From Mixophyes australis (lineage: Eukaryota; Chordata; Amphibia; Anura; Limnodynastidae), in contig JAVHZZ010000005.1 in assembly GCA_036250195.1 (NCBI GenBank), positions 71,345,505 to 71,409,504 on the forward strand: DNA of 64,000 nt, read 5' to 3'. This document shows, piece by piece, positions 1 to 12,668 of the stretch; within the stretch, counting starts at the first letter, position 1, and every line of letters starts with the position of its first letter. The notes under the pieces are model-generated. The model saw only the letters and a program-made list of their open reading frames with translations. It was not told the origin of the DNA and searched no databases. A program made the position numbers and the translations under genes.

Positions 1-424
1 GCAGTGGTGAATGCAAAGTACAATTACGTTCCAGTGACTATAAGCAGCAGTTTGGAGACGAGCAGGACAAGGCAATAATACTAGTATCTTTTATAGTCAT
101 TCTCAGAGGCATACTGAGGGTTAACATTTACATTTTTCCTATGCTCAAAGGTGAGGATGAAAATTTGCCACCAAACGAAAAGCCTAAATCTGGTAAGAGA
201 GAAAAGAGCAAATGAGTGCAGAATCTAAATCACTAAGTAAATTGTACAAGAAAAGAAGCATTCTAGTGCCAGTGGTAATGAAGCAAAGAAAAATAGTGCT
301 GATGCATCCTCATTCTCTTTCAACTTATTTAGATTTAAAAATGTAATAGGTGGAAAGCATTTTGTCATTTGTCAGTTTTTTGCAATGCAAAGCAAACTGT
401 GGTTTAATATTTTAGTGATATAGT
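1..424. other. Unassigned AT-rich sequence
   Basis: I see no open reading frame of note, no terminal repeats and no tandem structure here. The sequence is AT-rich and could be intron or intergenic DNA. Confidence 0.5.
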
Positions 425-660
425 CTCACAAAGTTAAATGACATAAAACACCCTCACAGCTGTCTCAATCTTCACTCTAAGCCACACTCACTCCTCTTGT
501 TTCAGCTGTGCCCTCCTCCACTTGGAATGTAAGCGCTCTAATGAGCAGGGTCCTCCATACCCTTTGTTTTCATGTCTGTATTGTATGTTCTTGCTTCATG
601 TATGTTCTGTTTTCCCTACTGCACGGTGCTGCAGAGCACTGTGGTGCCTTACAAATCTAC

Positions 661-693
<33 letters not shown>

Positions 694-707
694 TAATAAT
701 AATAAAA
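425..707 (+). mobile_element. 5'-truncated L2-like LINE, 3' end with AAT tail
   Basis: From about 445 this matches, base for base with small changes, the 3' untranslated part of the LINE fragment at 17545-17793: a run about chests of CACTC and GCTGTGCCCTC words, then GGTGCTGCAGAGCA and a closing AAT microsatellite (661-706). A GGCGCTGCGGA-type terminus followed by short A/T tail repeats also ends the fragments near 24195 and 55167, which makes it the shared 3' end of one LINE family. No reverse transcriptase coding remains in this copy. The L2 assignment is by similarity to the 17.3-kb fragment, which does keep C-terminal coding sequence. Confidence 0.7.
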
Positions 708-1730
708 GACAACCTGTTTTCAGAAACTGCTTGCTGCATCTAAGGGTATACAAGCAGACCGCCAGACGCAGCAGTCATTCATCATGGCACATAAAAAAGA
801 CTTACCTGTCTTATCAACTGTGAAGTGAGAAGGGCAACTCCCCCAATTCTACCCCCTATAAAATCTACATCTGTGATGGACAAACTGATACACATGGTAC
901 TGTCCTCTAAACTGCAAGAGGGCCGCACATTACCCTTAATCTCAGTAATAAGTTAAAACAATATATCAGGGAACAAAGTTCACAACATCAGCCCTAAGCC
1001 AACATATGATAAGGCATCATAGTGGCAGAAACACTTCAGAACTGACAAACCAGATGTCAGCTTCAAAAATAAAAATAAGCATGTTATTTATGCATCTAGC
1101 AGTGTTCACGTGGCTGATCGGGATAAGGGTGATGATGATGATGTACATGTTGATCTTTCTGGGATTGAAGCTGCACCTGTTGACAATTGCAAAGTTCAAA
1201 CTAACTTCTCAGTCATCGTAACTATTTGTAACAATTCCACAGTAAATATTCAAACCAACCAATCGATACCAATCATCACTGGTGAAAGTGTTACCTAAAA
1301 ATGTGCACATAGTAAAAGTGATAACTTTATAAATTAGGCCTTTTGAGTTTGTTGAATCTTCATTAATACAGGAATTGATGGCTTGTGCGGAACAGATATG
1401 GCATGTAACTAGTTACTATGATTTTCAAACATTGCTGTACCTGCTTTATACGCAGACATTGCATATCCCACCATAGGTGTGCACAGCACATTTCATTATG
1501 GTGTTCAGCCAGGAAAATCTAAAGAGGAATACACAGAGTTGCGAGGGGCGTGTCTAGCAGTGCCTAATGGTGTGTGTTTAGCACTATTTTCAGATCATCA
1601 TCAATGACATCATATACTCATCAATCCCCCTCTTCCCTCACCTCACTTACCTAGGACCTAGTCAGCCAGGTCCTGCACTTTTGTCCTGCTTATGCTTCCG
1701 CTGCACACGCTCTGTGTCTTCCTTCTCAGG
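708..1730. other. Unassigned sequence
   Basis: Only short unrelated reading frames are present. A small GATGATGATG run lies near 1130. Nothing supports a gene or a bounded element. Confidence 0.45.
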
Positions 1731-1734
1731 AAAG

Positions 1735-2005
1735 AAACAAATAGTAGTGCCCCAAGATCATATTATGCCACAAAGTAGTGTCCCCAGTTCACATTATGCC
1801 AAACAGTAGTGTCTCCAGTTCATAGTATGCTACACAGTAACACCCTCAATTCACATTATGCCAAACAGAAGAGTCCCCAGTTCATATCATACTACACAAT
1901 AGTGCCCCTGGTCCATATTATGCCAAACAGAAGTGTCCTCAGTTCTTATTATGTCACACAATAGGGCCCACAGTTCAAATTATGCTAAACAGTAGTGGCC
2001 CCAGG
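1735..2005. repeat. Degenerate minisatellite, about 33-bp unit
   Basis: About eight diverged units contain the words CACATTATGCCAAACAGTAG and GTGTCCCCAGTT. Units alternate ATTATGCCA with substitutions such as AGTATGCTA. The array looks like the inside of a transposable element, as in the hAT copies elsewhere in this window, but I could not find matching termini on both sides. Confidence 0.7.
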
Positions 2006-3293
2006 ACAGTGTGTTTAATATAGTACATGTACAACTAACTGCTCAGCACCTCCGGGGGTGGAGATAATTAGATTACAAAGTAAAGGTGAGTGTGTTGTTA
2101 CTTCTTGTGAGTCACTAAGTGACTCACTCACTGATATTGTCAGCTCATAAGAATGCCAACATCTGGGTGTGCCTGGACACCTCTGTCACGTCTGTGCACA
2201 CTTTTAGCACTCTCTTTAGCTTTCACTTGCTGTATTGTGCTCTGTGCTGTTGCAGATAGAGATACTTTGTATGAGGTGGGATGCAGGAATCAGAACTGGG
2301 ATCCTACTTGATTTGGAAACCGAATTTATACAAAACATTATTGCAATTTGCACAATTTGTGCTGAAGTTAAGCTGAACCCAAAAAAAGTCATCATAAAAT
2401 CATATTTGCAAAGTTTAATTAAAACACAGCAAAGCAGGTACTTGCCACACAAATCGTTCTTTACACAACGTTATTAAAGTTCCCTGAAATTGTTTTATAG
2501 TGTAAGACTACACTTTTTGCAAACTGTATTTTTTATTCTGTGTTTATCTTAATCTCTAATCTACAACAATTTGTTGACTGCTTCATTTTATCAACTAATA
2601 ACCGAAAAATGCAAATGCTTCTCCCTGTATACATTAAGTACTAGTTTACATATAAAAGGCCCAACAGTATCTGAAGTTTATGATCTGTATGATTCTCTGA
2701 AGTCTTTACTTTATATTAGTAATCAAAGTACTTTGCTGTGATAAAAGTTGCTACAGTTGTCAAAATTATATATTTTGTTATCTGTTTAGAACCAACTGCA
2801 GAAGATAAGAAAGGTAGAATCATATTTGTATCTGACAGTGCTGATTGTGCTGCTAGTGGTCACCACTAACAAACCCCTTTGTTTTTTTTTAAAAAAAAAT
2901 CTCTAAACAAAATGAAAATGAAACTCTATATTTATCTGCACACATATGTATCATTTTTGTCATTATTAGTTTTTCCTTTAATAGATTGTGCAGACTAAAC
3001 TCATTGTTGCCAAATAAAAAGTCACAAGTAACATATTTGCAATAAAACATGCTCGAAGAGCAAAAACAAATATTTCCTGGTTCTTCTGCCTGCATAGTTG
3101 TCTAGATTTTGCAAAAGCTCTGAAGAAGGAAATAGTTTCATATTTCATTATACCATCTTCTCCTATGAGCTCAGTCAGATGCCATATAAGCTGTAATGAA
3201 GAGTTTATGGAGGACTATCAGGAGCAATTAAATGTCTCCTGGCAGAGGTTTGAGGCAATGAAAACGGGCATGGCTTAGTGTGACTTCTCATGT
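2006..3293. other. Unassigned AT-rich sequence
   Basis: No coding signal, tandem array or terminal inverted repeat is visible. Short runs of A and T occur near 2880. Confidence 0.45.
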
Positions 3294-3301
3294 ATGTATG
3301 T

Positions 3302-4508
3302 CAGTAGTTCCCAAATTGTACGCTGCAGCTCCCAGGTGTGCCGCGGTGCCCCAGTGGCCAGGGGGAAAAAAACTTACCAATCCGGCGGCGCCAGAGACCC
3401 AGCATCCTCCTTCCTCCTCGCTTCTCACTAAATGTCGGGCAAGACGTCATTGAGTCCGAAATATTCAGTGAGCAGCGGCAGGAGAGACCAGGATGCTGGG
3501 TCCCGGGTGCCGCTGGATTGGTAAGAAGACAGAAGAGAAGACAGAAGAAATAGAAGAAAGAAGGCCAAGTATGGTAATTAAAGAAACATGGGGGAAATGG
3601 TGATAGGAAACAGCAATGGAGGGGCAAAAGAATGAAGGAGGGCACAGAGTGTGAGAATGAAGAAGGGCACAGAGTGTGAGAATAAAGGAGGGCACAGAGT
3701 GTGAGGATTAAGGGGCACATAGTGTGAGAATGAAGGGGCACAGTGTGTGAGAATGAAGTGGCACAGAATGTGAGGCTGCAGGGGCACAGAGTGTGTGGAT
3801 GAAGGAAGGCACAGAGTGTGAGGATGAAGAAGGGCACAGTGTGTGAGAATGAAGGAGGGCACAGAGTGTGAGGATGAAGGCGCACAGAGTGTGAGGATGA
3901 AGGGGCACAGTGTATGAGAATGAAGGGGCACAGAGTGTGAGGATGAAGGGGCACAGTGTGAGAATGAAGGAGAGCACAGAGTGTGAGGATGAAGGGGCAT
4001 AGAGTGAGAAGATGAAGGGCCACAGTGTGTGAGAATGAAGGGGCACAGAGTGTGAGAATAAAGGGGCACACAGAGTGTGAGGATGAAGGAGGGGACCGAG
4101 TGTGAGAATGAAGGAGGGCCCTGAGTGTGAGGATGAAGGAGGGCACAGAGTGTGAGGATGAAGGGTCTCAGAGTGTGAGGATGAAGGGGCCCTGAGTGTG
4201 AGGATTTTTATACATGTTGTTGCTTTAATTTGTTTGATCTTATTCCTCTTAATATTAGCTGTAAAAAAAAAATTGACAGAAATATAATTGAAAAAAGTAT
4301 ATAAAAATATTCTTTTCCCTTGGATTTATGTGTATAATTTTTCAGACAACTTACTAAGTATTTCTGTCCTGACCTAAAAACTTATTACATTATGTTGACC
4401 CAACTACTTATAAAACGGGACAGCTCAGTAATTATTTTGGAGGGATGCCTTAAAAAAATGATGGAGACTCTAAGGGTGCCGCGAACTGAAAAAGTTTGGG
4501 AACCACTG
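3302..4508. mobile_element. Non-autonomous hAT-like element (CAGTRGTTCCCAAA ends)
   Basis: The left end reads CAGTAGTTCCCAAATT and the right end, read on the opposite strand, CAGTGGTTCCCAAACTT. Flanks are ATGTATGT (3294-3301) and ATGGATGT (4509-4516), matching at seven of eight positions, as expected for an old 8-bp hAT target duplication. No transposase is present; the centre is a G/A-rich minisatellite. A block at 3340-3550 (CCGGCGGCGCCAGAGACC and following) is GC-rich and resembles the sequence next to the arrays in the other hAT families. It depends on a transposase supplied elsewhere. Confidence 0.85.
3633..4206. repeat. Minisatellite inside hAT element, 22-26-bp unit
   Basis: Roughly two dozen units of the form GAAGGGGCACAGAGTGTGAG plus GAT or AAT vary in length by insertion of AGG. 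The minus strand stays open for 281 codons (3301-4146) as a low-complexity peptide made of H-T-L-C-P words. That frame is a by-product of the repeat, not a gene. Confidence 0.9.
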
Positions 4509-4553
4509 ATGGATGTACAGTTTTTGTGTATAGTTAGTACTGACATTAAGATA

Positions 4554-4721
4554 CATACCCCACATCTGTCCCTATTTAGGCAGGCCGCAAAAGGAACGGG
4601 GTTTAACATGAAAGTGGGTGGAGTTTTATATAAATATGGTCATTTGTGGGTGGAGTTTGTGTGGAACATGGGTGGAGCTTATTTTGTTCCACTTTCGGGA
4701 TTCTAAATGTTGGGAAGTATG
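4554..4721. mobile_element. Short MITE-like repeat with CATACYYCCCAAC-type ends
   Basis: The left end is CATACCCCACATCTGTCCC and the right end in reverse complement is CATACTTCCCAACATTTAG. Inside are three spaced copies of GGGTGGAG. Related ends occur at 7338 and 60846. I found no clear target duplication, so the exact limits are uncertain. Confidence 0.5.
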
Positions 4722-6052
4722 GGTATATATTTCCCACACTGTCTGAGTTAGAAGAATAATGCTGCCAGTTAGTATATACAGTAACATGTCAGTATCACAT
4801 AGTTATCCTTTGCTTAGCAGTTGAGTAACCAAACAAGATGACAAAATTAACATGGATAGTGTTAACATGAACTGTATTGTTCTACCACTTAGCTAAGAAA
4901 AGTGAAAACTGTTCAGAATGCATTTAATTCTTTATGTCACCTTACACCTGCTGACATTAACTTCCTGTTAATTGTTTGCATGAATGAACAGCTCTTCTAC
5001 GGACATGCACAAAGATATCTATATAGCACAGACTGAAATGAGACAGTTTATGTGGCTTGTGAACGGATGTGAGTGAAAAGGAAACCCAGTCAAGTAGTTT
5101 ACTCTTTTAGAGCTGTAAGTATCTTGTAGCAAACAGAGGAACAGAGAAGGCAAAATAATACTCCATTGCCAAGATTCCATGCAATACCGCTATTAGTGTT
5201 TTCAACATCAGATATAGATTAAACTATGAGACAATGCACTGTTTCATTTCCTTTACTTTATTGGAAGTGACTTGAGTTTTAAACAAGTGATGAAGTCATG
5301 ATTTTATGCAAGAATATTACTCTCTGGAATACTATTAAAATAAAATGTGGTTCACACAGAAACAAGTTATAGAATATACACAAGGATATAATAACAGTAA
5401 TGTAGAAGGGCAGAATTACCTTCTGTTAACCATATTGCTTGTTTGATTAAATTATTGGAATGTTGGATAGATATTGCTAATGATTACTTTGGCTTATGTC
5501 TACATTAGGGCTTTGATTGTGGATTGATTTTCAAAATAACCTCTGCCAAAACTTTTATGGAATCTCTTAATCCCTTAGGGTGGTGTCAGGCAGGGATGTA
5601 GTTGAAATGACAAGAATGAAAATGTCGACATTCAGAATGTTGATACCATACTGTCGACTATCAAAATATCAGACACAGTTAAAAGGTCGACATTCTGTTT
5701 GTTGACACTTTCATTGTCACCATATCTTACCCAACCCATCAGGCAAAAAGCTTTTTTTTCTTATTCAGCTAGAAAAGCTCTAGCGTTCATAGCACTCAAT
5801 CACTACAATTCATTCCTCTGTGACAGTGGAAGAGCATTTCCCTTTTCTCTCCAACATGTCAGCAGGGGAGCAATTGAGCAGTATAAATACTAGTGCTCTT
5901 CTAGGTGGAATATCGCTAGTATTCAATTTATCCATCCAGCACCACCCACATCCTGTTCTCATTTGTGTTGTCGTTAACTCAGAAAAAAATGTAGTCTTTT
6001 TAAAACAAGTATGTGACTGTATTAAGAAGGATGGTACAGTAAACACCCTCCT
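4722..6052. other. Unassigned sequence with a GTCGACATTC cluster
   Basis: Most of this interval is AT-rich without structure. At 5620-5715 the words GTCGACATTC, GTCGACTATC and GTTGACAC recur four or more times on both strands, suggesting a worn fragment of a short dispersed or simple repeat. Confidence 0.4.
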
Positions 6053-6057
6053 CTATG

Positions 6058-6299
6058 CAGTGGCGCACGCAGGGGGGGTTTCTGAGTCTCCAGAAACCCC
6101 CCCTGCGCTAACTAAGTGGCCGCTATAGCTGCACTGTCCTATACAGCAGCCGCAGCGCTGTCAAAGAAGCGTCCGCGCCTGCTGTATAGGACAGTGCTGA
6201 AGAAACGGAGCATGCGCAGCAGCTCTCGCGGGGGGTGTTTTTTTTGGGGGTCGGGGGGGGGGGGAACCCCCCCGCCCGACAATCCTCCGTTCGCCCCTG
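6058..6299. mobile_element. 242-bp GC-rich MITE (CAGTGGCGCACG end)
   Basis: The left end CAGTGGCGCACGCAGG and the right end, reversed, CAGGGGCGAACG are partly matched. CTATG lies directly on both sides (6053-6057 and 6300-6304). Inside, an 18-bp perfect inverted repeat around CACTGTCCTATACAGCAG (about 6130 and 6180) would form a stem, and the left end has its own GGGGGTTTCTGAGTCTCCAGAAACCCCC hairpin in two short halves. Ends look hAT-like but five bases is short for that superfamily, so classification is open. Confidence 0.6.
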
Positions 6300-6304
6300 C
6301 TATG

Positions 6305-7336
6305 AGTGGCCCAGACCATGTACCTGTCCTGTAACTAACAAGCAAAGCTCTCTTATGCTTTCTACCACAGTATACTGTGCTCTGATACTAATCTTCACAG
6401 TGTGAAACCACATACAGGTTTAGCAGAAATTTACTGCACATTTTGGTACAGTTATTACTTATGTACCTATCATAGAAAAGCAAAATTTTACAGGCATAAA
6501 AGAATAACCATACATGCTGCCAATTTGAGCTATTTTACTGACCTATCATATTTTTTGTAAAGAAGTTCTTCCATACATTATGTTTAAGTCTCATTCCCTA
6601 TAATGTTGATATATTTGAATGTTTCTATCACATCACATTACAAGTAACATCCTTTGTTATCATTCCTTTAACTTATGACACATATCTGGCTGATCTTCTG
6701 CCATATCTATTCAGGAAGATAAAGAGCAAATACTGACAGTCATATAGGATATTTACTGAATAGCAGCCTTTATATGGAATATTTATTGAACAGCAGACAT
6801 AGCTGTTTTATACTGCTAATTGTGTAAACCATAAATATTGATATTGTTCAGTTACATTATAATAAGGGCCAACTCATATAGCTCAACTTTTATTTTATTC
6901 TTTGTGAAACATGATACATTTGATTTTGCTAATGAAGCAGGACAATACAATGCAACAACACTTGTCTCTACACTCAGCAGTTATATATATTTGTAGTTTA
7001 TGTAAAGCAAGTCCACACAATGATTTTAAAAGTTGTGTCACCCAACTGATCATTTATTGTTTTCAACATTCTACTACGTGCTTTCTACTAAAACTTGCTT
7101 CTAACCTCTCTCTGTGAGTGCTGGATTTTCATGTGAGATGCATTACAACCATCCAATTTCCCTATTAGCCACAATAGGAGATAGCAGTCAGCAGCATTTA
7201 CAGTACATTTTCAGGTGTATTTCAATAGGGTCAGAACTTTTTTGTGGGTGCACATTGATGGGCAACAGATGAAATAAATGAGGCTTAGACAACATGTACC
7301 AATCAGAGCATTAGATTTCACCCTTCATGAATGCAT
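6305..7336. other. Unassigned AT-rich sequence
   Basis: No reading frame, array or terminal repeat stands out. Confidence 0.45.
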
Positions 7337-7337
7337 A

Positions 7338-7440
7338 CCTCCCAACCGTCCCAATTTAGGGACAGTTCCAATTTGAGGGCTCTGTCCCGCCATCTCTATG
7401 AGAACTGCTTTTTCCCCGATTGGTGGAAAAGTTTGGAGGT
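7338..7440. mobile_element. Short MITE with ATACCTCC ends
   Basis: The left end ATACCTCCCAACCGTCCC and the right end, reversed, ATACCTCCAAACTTTTCC form an imperfect terminal inverted repeat. Internal GGGACAG and CTGTCCCG words pair with each other. No convincing target duplication is visible. Confidence 0.55.
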
Positions 7441-7935
7441 ATTCTGTTCACTGCTGCTCTGTATGGCAGAAGGAGTGTGGAGGGGAGGCAAGCACGGGGC
7501 AGTTTAGCGTGTCTATTGTCTCCATTTACAATGCCCAGTCCAGGTCTTCTGATCTCCCAGTCTCACAGCAGACTGGTTGATGTTTGCACCCATGAGATGT
7601 GTTTTAAAAAGCCAGTTTCCTCTCTCTCTCTCTCTCTCAGACCTGGGGAGGAGGTTGGATGTCTCCTGAGAACCTCTAAAAAGGTGACCAATTACCTCTA
7701 TATTTTGTATGTATGTGGGGTACAAGGTCTTTCACATGAGATAGGGTGTTCCTGTGTGTTTAGTTACTGCCGGATAGGCAAAATGTTTATTTTTAAACTC
7801 TGTTTGTTTTTCCTATTTAATAAAACTGGCTGAGGCCAGTTTTACCAAAACCTTGGACTTGTGTGACTTCTCTACTGCTGTACACTACCATCTACTCTCG
7901 GAGATGGCACCTGTTCCCCTAATCAGGCTACAATA
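7441..7935 (+). mobile_element. LTR-like fragment with poly(A) signal
   Basis: A pyrimidine tract (CT)n at 7621-7639, an AATAAA at 7819-7824 followed by GGCTGAGGCCAGTTTT, and a short tail resemble the R-U5 part of a retroelement LTR. The boundaries are not supported by a TG...CA pair with target duplication, and no internal retroelement coding is present. An alternative is an unrelated transcription terminator-like region. Confidence 0.35.
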
Positions 7936-9337
7936 TATATATAGCTTAAATAGAAAAGTATAACTGAAAAACTTACAGCACATGATGCAAATTTTTAAAC
8001 ATTAAAGGCTTTGAGGACAAAAGAAGTATGTTCCTGTTTGCCACGGCATAAATATAGGGAATATTCGTATATTTAGGCAATAAATTTGATAACTGATAGT
8101 ACTTGTGTAAAACATATTTTAAAATTCTATGCATTTCTATAGCCAGATGTTTTTACACTCATTTATCTTTCCATTAAATGGTATTAGTAATAGAAATTAG
8201 ATTAATTTGAAATGATATTATACAGTTTTTGTAAATCCATTTAACCCGAATGTTCAGTCCCCACCCCTATTTGTACAATCCCTTACTTCTAATCTCTGCC
8301 CTACCAATCTTTTGTTGACTTTTAGTATAAAATCTTAATTTTAGTTAAAACCTTTTTTAAAACATTGAATTAGTCTTCCTTATGATGTAGTAAGACAAAT
8401 TGCTAATTCAACTACTCATAATCACATAGAGCTAATGGATATTTTTCATGTGTTTGACATTTTTATTTTCTGCGAAGATTGATTAAATTATGAAATAAGT
8501 GCAGGGACTGAAAACATTTTCAAACTGTAATTTCAGCTTTATAACTGTGATAATAAAATAGCAAAGTGTATTTAGTGACCTTTTAACATTGTACTGTATT
8601 ACTTTCGCAGTATCCCTTTATTAGCAGGAAGAATAGCATAATAAAGACTGGCTATATGAGATTTTACTGGGAGTAGTTTTAAGGGCAGTATACTAATGAA
8701 AAAATGGAATGAGTAATTTAATGTGTTTTATATGAAAAATAATTAAACAAAGAAGACATACATGTACGTACATTTTAGCTTCTTTTTGTCAGACAAGTGG
8801 AAACTTCAGTAACATGATTAATTAATATAAATTCCTTGCAAAAATGGAAGGTTACACCAAATATTCTTTTTGCCCTGTACCATCCAGTGTACTACTGAAC
8901 TCGTTTCAGCTATTCATAACACATTGCCATCTTCTCCAGAATGTGTGATATAACTCATATAAACATAACAATAGTCCAGTATAAAAGGGAGTTCAACAGT
9001 TTTATAGAGTAAAACACAACCTGCCTCCTGAATGAGTTAAGTGGATAACAAAAATGTGTTTCAAAATATTAAACAAAGTAGATCCCTTTGGTGCTATATT
9101 ATTTATTACTTAAGTACATTATTCCCCCACAGAATTATATGCTCTGTTGGAAATAATTGCCCCATTGATGTTAATGGCTCCCGGCTAGCTCTATTGAAAG
9201 TAAAGATTTGTGGTTTGGTGTGAGAAGGTGAATAGATTCTGGTACTAATGTAATCTAAAAGATGGTGTTGAGTATAGTATGGAAGACAATCAACTTATCC
9301 ACTGCATTTTTCTTAAATAGCCATAAAGTAGCAATTT
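7936..9337. other. Unassigned AT-rich sequence
   Basis: No supported gene or element. The last dozen bases are the left copy of the target duplication of the L2 element that follows. Confidence 0.45.
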
Positions 9338-9349
9338 TGCCCCCTTCAT

Positions 9350-12300
9350 CATCATCTACATTTATTTATATAGCGCCAGTAGTTCCGTAGGGCTGTACAA
9401 TTGGGAACAAACAGTAATAATATAAGACTGGGTAATATATACAGAAAGAGAGGCATAATGGCCCTGCTCGCAAGCTTACAATCTATGGGAAAATGGTTTG
9501 ATGCACAAGGGACAAGTGCTACATCATATTGAATATTTGTCCAGCTAGAATGAAACATTACAAAGTATTTAGTGGGCTGTATGCTCAGTCACATAACTAT
9601 GTTGGTCAGAGGGTTGTTTTTTTGTTTTAGCTGGGTAGAGGGTGATAGTAGGGTAACCTAGGAAGATAGAGAGGGTGGTAGAGTATTATTATAAGCGTGT
9701 CTGAAGAGGTGGGTTTTCAGAGAACGCTTGAAGGTTTGAAGACTAGAGGAAAGTCTTGTGGTGCAAGGGAGTGAATTCCATAATGTGGGTGCACCCTGAA
9801 AGTCCGAGAATGGGAAGAAGTGACGAGAGTGGAAGAGAGACTCAGATCTTGTGTAGAACGGAGTTGTCGAGTTGGGAAATATTTTGAGACAAGTGAGGAA
9901 ATGTATGTCAGTATAATTTTGTTGATGGCCTTATATGGTAGTAGAAGAATTTTATATTGGATCCGCTGAAAAACAGCCAATCAATGTAGAGACTGAGCAG
10001 ATGAAAAATGATTTGCAAGGAAAATCAATCTATCCGCTGTGTGCAAAATAGATTGTAGGTGCTCAAGTTTGATATTGGGAAGACCAGTAAGGAGGGAATT
10101 ACAATTGTTAATGCAGGAGATGATGAGTGCATGAATTAAAGTTTTTGCAGTGTCTTGTGTGAGATATGTACGTATCCTGGAAATGTTTTTAGATGTATGC
10201 AGCATGATGTAAATGTAGATCTGATGTGGAGAACAAAGGATAGTTGCGAGTCAAGGATCACACCTAGGCAGCAAGCTTGCGGGGTGGGATTTATGGTCAT
10301 GTTGTCAACAGAAATAGAAATGTAAGGCAGGAAGCTGCTATTGTTGGGTGGGAAAATTATTAATTCTGTTTTTGAAAGATTGAGTTTGAGTTGGCGAGAA
10401 GACATCCAAATTGAAATGGCAGAAAGACAGTCAGTAACGCTAGACAACACAGATGATGAAAGATCAGGAGAAGAAAAATGTGTATCATCCACATAGAGAT
10501 GACACTGAAATCCAAATGAGGTTATTAGTTCTCCAAGAGAAGTGGTGTAGATAGAGAATAGCAGAGGACCTAGGACTGAGCCTTGTGGTACTCCTACTGA
10601 TAAAGGAAGCAGAGTGGAGGTTGTTCCAGAGAAATTAACACTGAAATAGCGATTAGATAGGTAGGGTGAGACCCAGGATAGAATAGTGTCTTGAAGACCT
10701 AGGGATTGTAGCGTCTGTATGAGGAGAGAGTGGTCAACAGTGGGGAATGCAGCAGAGAGATACAGGAGAATTAGAAGAGAGTAATCACCTTTAGTTTTAG
10801 CTGTGATCAGATCATTGACAATCTTGGTCGGCGCAGTCTCTGTGGAGTGTTAAGAGCAAAAGCCTGATTGAAGAGGATCCAATAGGTTATTTTCAGAAAG
10901 GAAATATGTGAGGCCGGTGTAGCCAATTCTCTTGAGGGGTACGGGAGCTGAGAGATGGGGCGGTAATTTGGAGATAGTTTGGGTCAGAATTTTGTTTTTT
11001 TAGAATAAGAGTAATCACTGAGTGCTTGAATAGTCATGGAAAGATACCAGTAGAAAGAGATCGATTACAGATTTTAGTTAGAGGTGGAATGAGCACACAA
11101 GACAAGGACCTACCAATTTGTGAGGGTATGGGATCAAGAGGACAGGAGGTAGAGTAGAAAGATAAGAAAAGAGTACAAACTTCCTCTCAAGGAATTGAGC
11201 TGATTGTTAGTCGAGGGAGATAATACCATTTCAAGTCTGATCTTATCAATCTTGTCCTTGAAATAGGAAGCAAGATCCTGGGCACTGATAGTAGTCGGAG
11301 GGTTTGGGGTGGGAGGACTGAGAAGAGGTTCAAATGTGTTAAAAAGGCATTTGGGGGTAAGAATGAACATAGATGAGAGTTTGGAAGAATGTTGTTTAGC
11401 AGTGTCCAGAACATTTTGATAGGAGTGGTAGATAGCAGCACATGTGCTGAAATCATTAGAGGTACAAGATTTACGCCAGTGACATTTAGCTTTACGAGAA
11501 AGTTTTTGTAGATTTTGTGTTATGTAGTGTGCCACGGTTGACAACGACATTTACGCAGAGTATGAAGGGCTGTTGCTAGGGTAAGGTGAAAATGAGGAAC
11601 TGCCATATCAGGGGAGGAGAATGTAGAAATTAGGTAGAGAAGCTGTTGGAGAGAGGTGGAAAACTGTTGAAAAGCAATAGAGTTAATATTCCTGCGGTTA
11701 TGAGGAGGCTTGGAAGAGTTTGACAGCAGGGAGGTTAAAGAACTGGGAGTGAGCAAGTAACTAATACGGTGATGATCCAAAAGGGGGAAAGGAGTGTTAA
11801 AGAAATTAGAAACTAAGCATAGTCTAGAGAAAACAAGATCAAAACAGTGGTCATTCTGATGAGTAGCAGATTCAATCCACTGGGAGAGGTCAAGTGAGGA
11901 GTTTAGAGAGAGCAGTTTTGAAGCAGAATTGGAACCTGGATTAGCAATAGGGATGTTGAAATTACCCATTATGATGGTGGAGATATCAGAAGTTAAGAAA
12001 TGAGGGAACCATGCAGAGAAATGTTCAAGAAATTGTTGGTGGGGTCCAGGGAGACGATAGATTACAACGATATGCATAGAGAATGGGTTAAAAATCCTAA
12101 TAGTACGTACTTCAAAAGATGTGAACATGAGTGATGGGACATTTGGTAGAACTGTGAATGTGCACTTGGGGAGAGAAGTAGTCCAACCCTACCAACCTGT
12201 CTGCATCCAGGTCTGGGAGTGTGGGTGAAATGGAGACCACCATGTGAAAGGGCTGCAGGTGAGGCAGTGTCTGATTGCATGAGCCATGTTTCTGTTATTT

Positions 12301-12656
12301 CCATAAGGTTGAAGTTGTTTAAAAGGAAGAGGTCGTGTATGGAAGTAAGTTTGTTACAAGCAGGGTTTGTATTCCAAAGGACTTTTAAATAGAGGGGAGA
12401 CATGTGAAGCATTTGAGGTTTTCTGGATTTCAGTAGCATTCACATGTATGTGTGATATATCACCAGCTAATAGAAGCAGGGAGGAAGAAAGATAAGAAAG
12501 ATGATTGTAAGATGTGTGTCCTTTTAATTTCTGGCAACAGAGTGAGGCTGTTTTAACTGTTGAATTTAAAGAAGAGAACAGTTTATGAGTGTTAATTAGA
12601 GGTGAGTGAAGTAATGAAGGGGCAATGTGGACAGAGCGGGAGTGGGGTGGTAGCTC
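9350..12656 (-). mobile_element. Nearly full-length L2-clade LINE retrotransposon
   Basis: The same 12 bases, TGCCCCCTTCAT, lie at 9338-9349 and 12657-12668 and frame the element exactly. At its 3' end (low coordinates) the minus strand reads GGCGCTATATAAATAAATG followed by ATGATG tail units, a typical L2/CR1-group terminus. About 3.3 kb are present, including both endonuclease and reverse transcriptase regions, so it is close to full length. The insertion landed inside, or at the broken edge of, a reverse copy of the CAGGGCTGCC hAT family (12669-13484) and is therefore younger than that copy. Confidence 0.9.
9690..12540 (-). pseudogene. Dead L2 endonuclease-reverse transcriptase ORF
   Basis: In intact L2 elements this protein nicks target DNA and reverse transcribes its own RNA. 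Fragments in order along the minus strand: LLLLAGDI near 12470, ITETWL (endonuclease start) at 12298-12281, GNFNIP near 11960 where active elements have GDFN, a DHH-containing endonuclease end near 11790, and the linker with SYFKDKIDKIR near 11260. The reverse transcriptase follows with QSGF near 10865, [16 protein letters not shown] near 10590, YVDD at about 10495-10484, and the [10 protein letters not shown] segment near 10390. Motif A reads [12 protein letters not shown] near 10765, so both usual aspartates are lost although YVDD survives. Frameshifts and stops break it into at least seven open pieces. It cannot be active. Confidence 0.9.
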
Positions 12657-12668
12657 TGCCCCCTTCAT

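Noticed and set aside
3301..4146. 281-codon minus-strand frame rich in H-T-L-C-P
   Set aside because: It lies wholly within the hAT element and mostly in its minisatellite; neighbouring frames are open as well.
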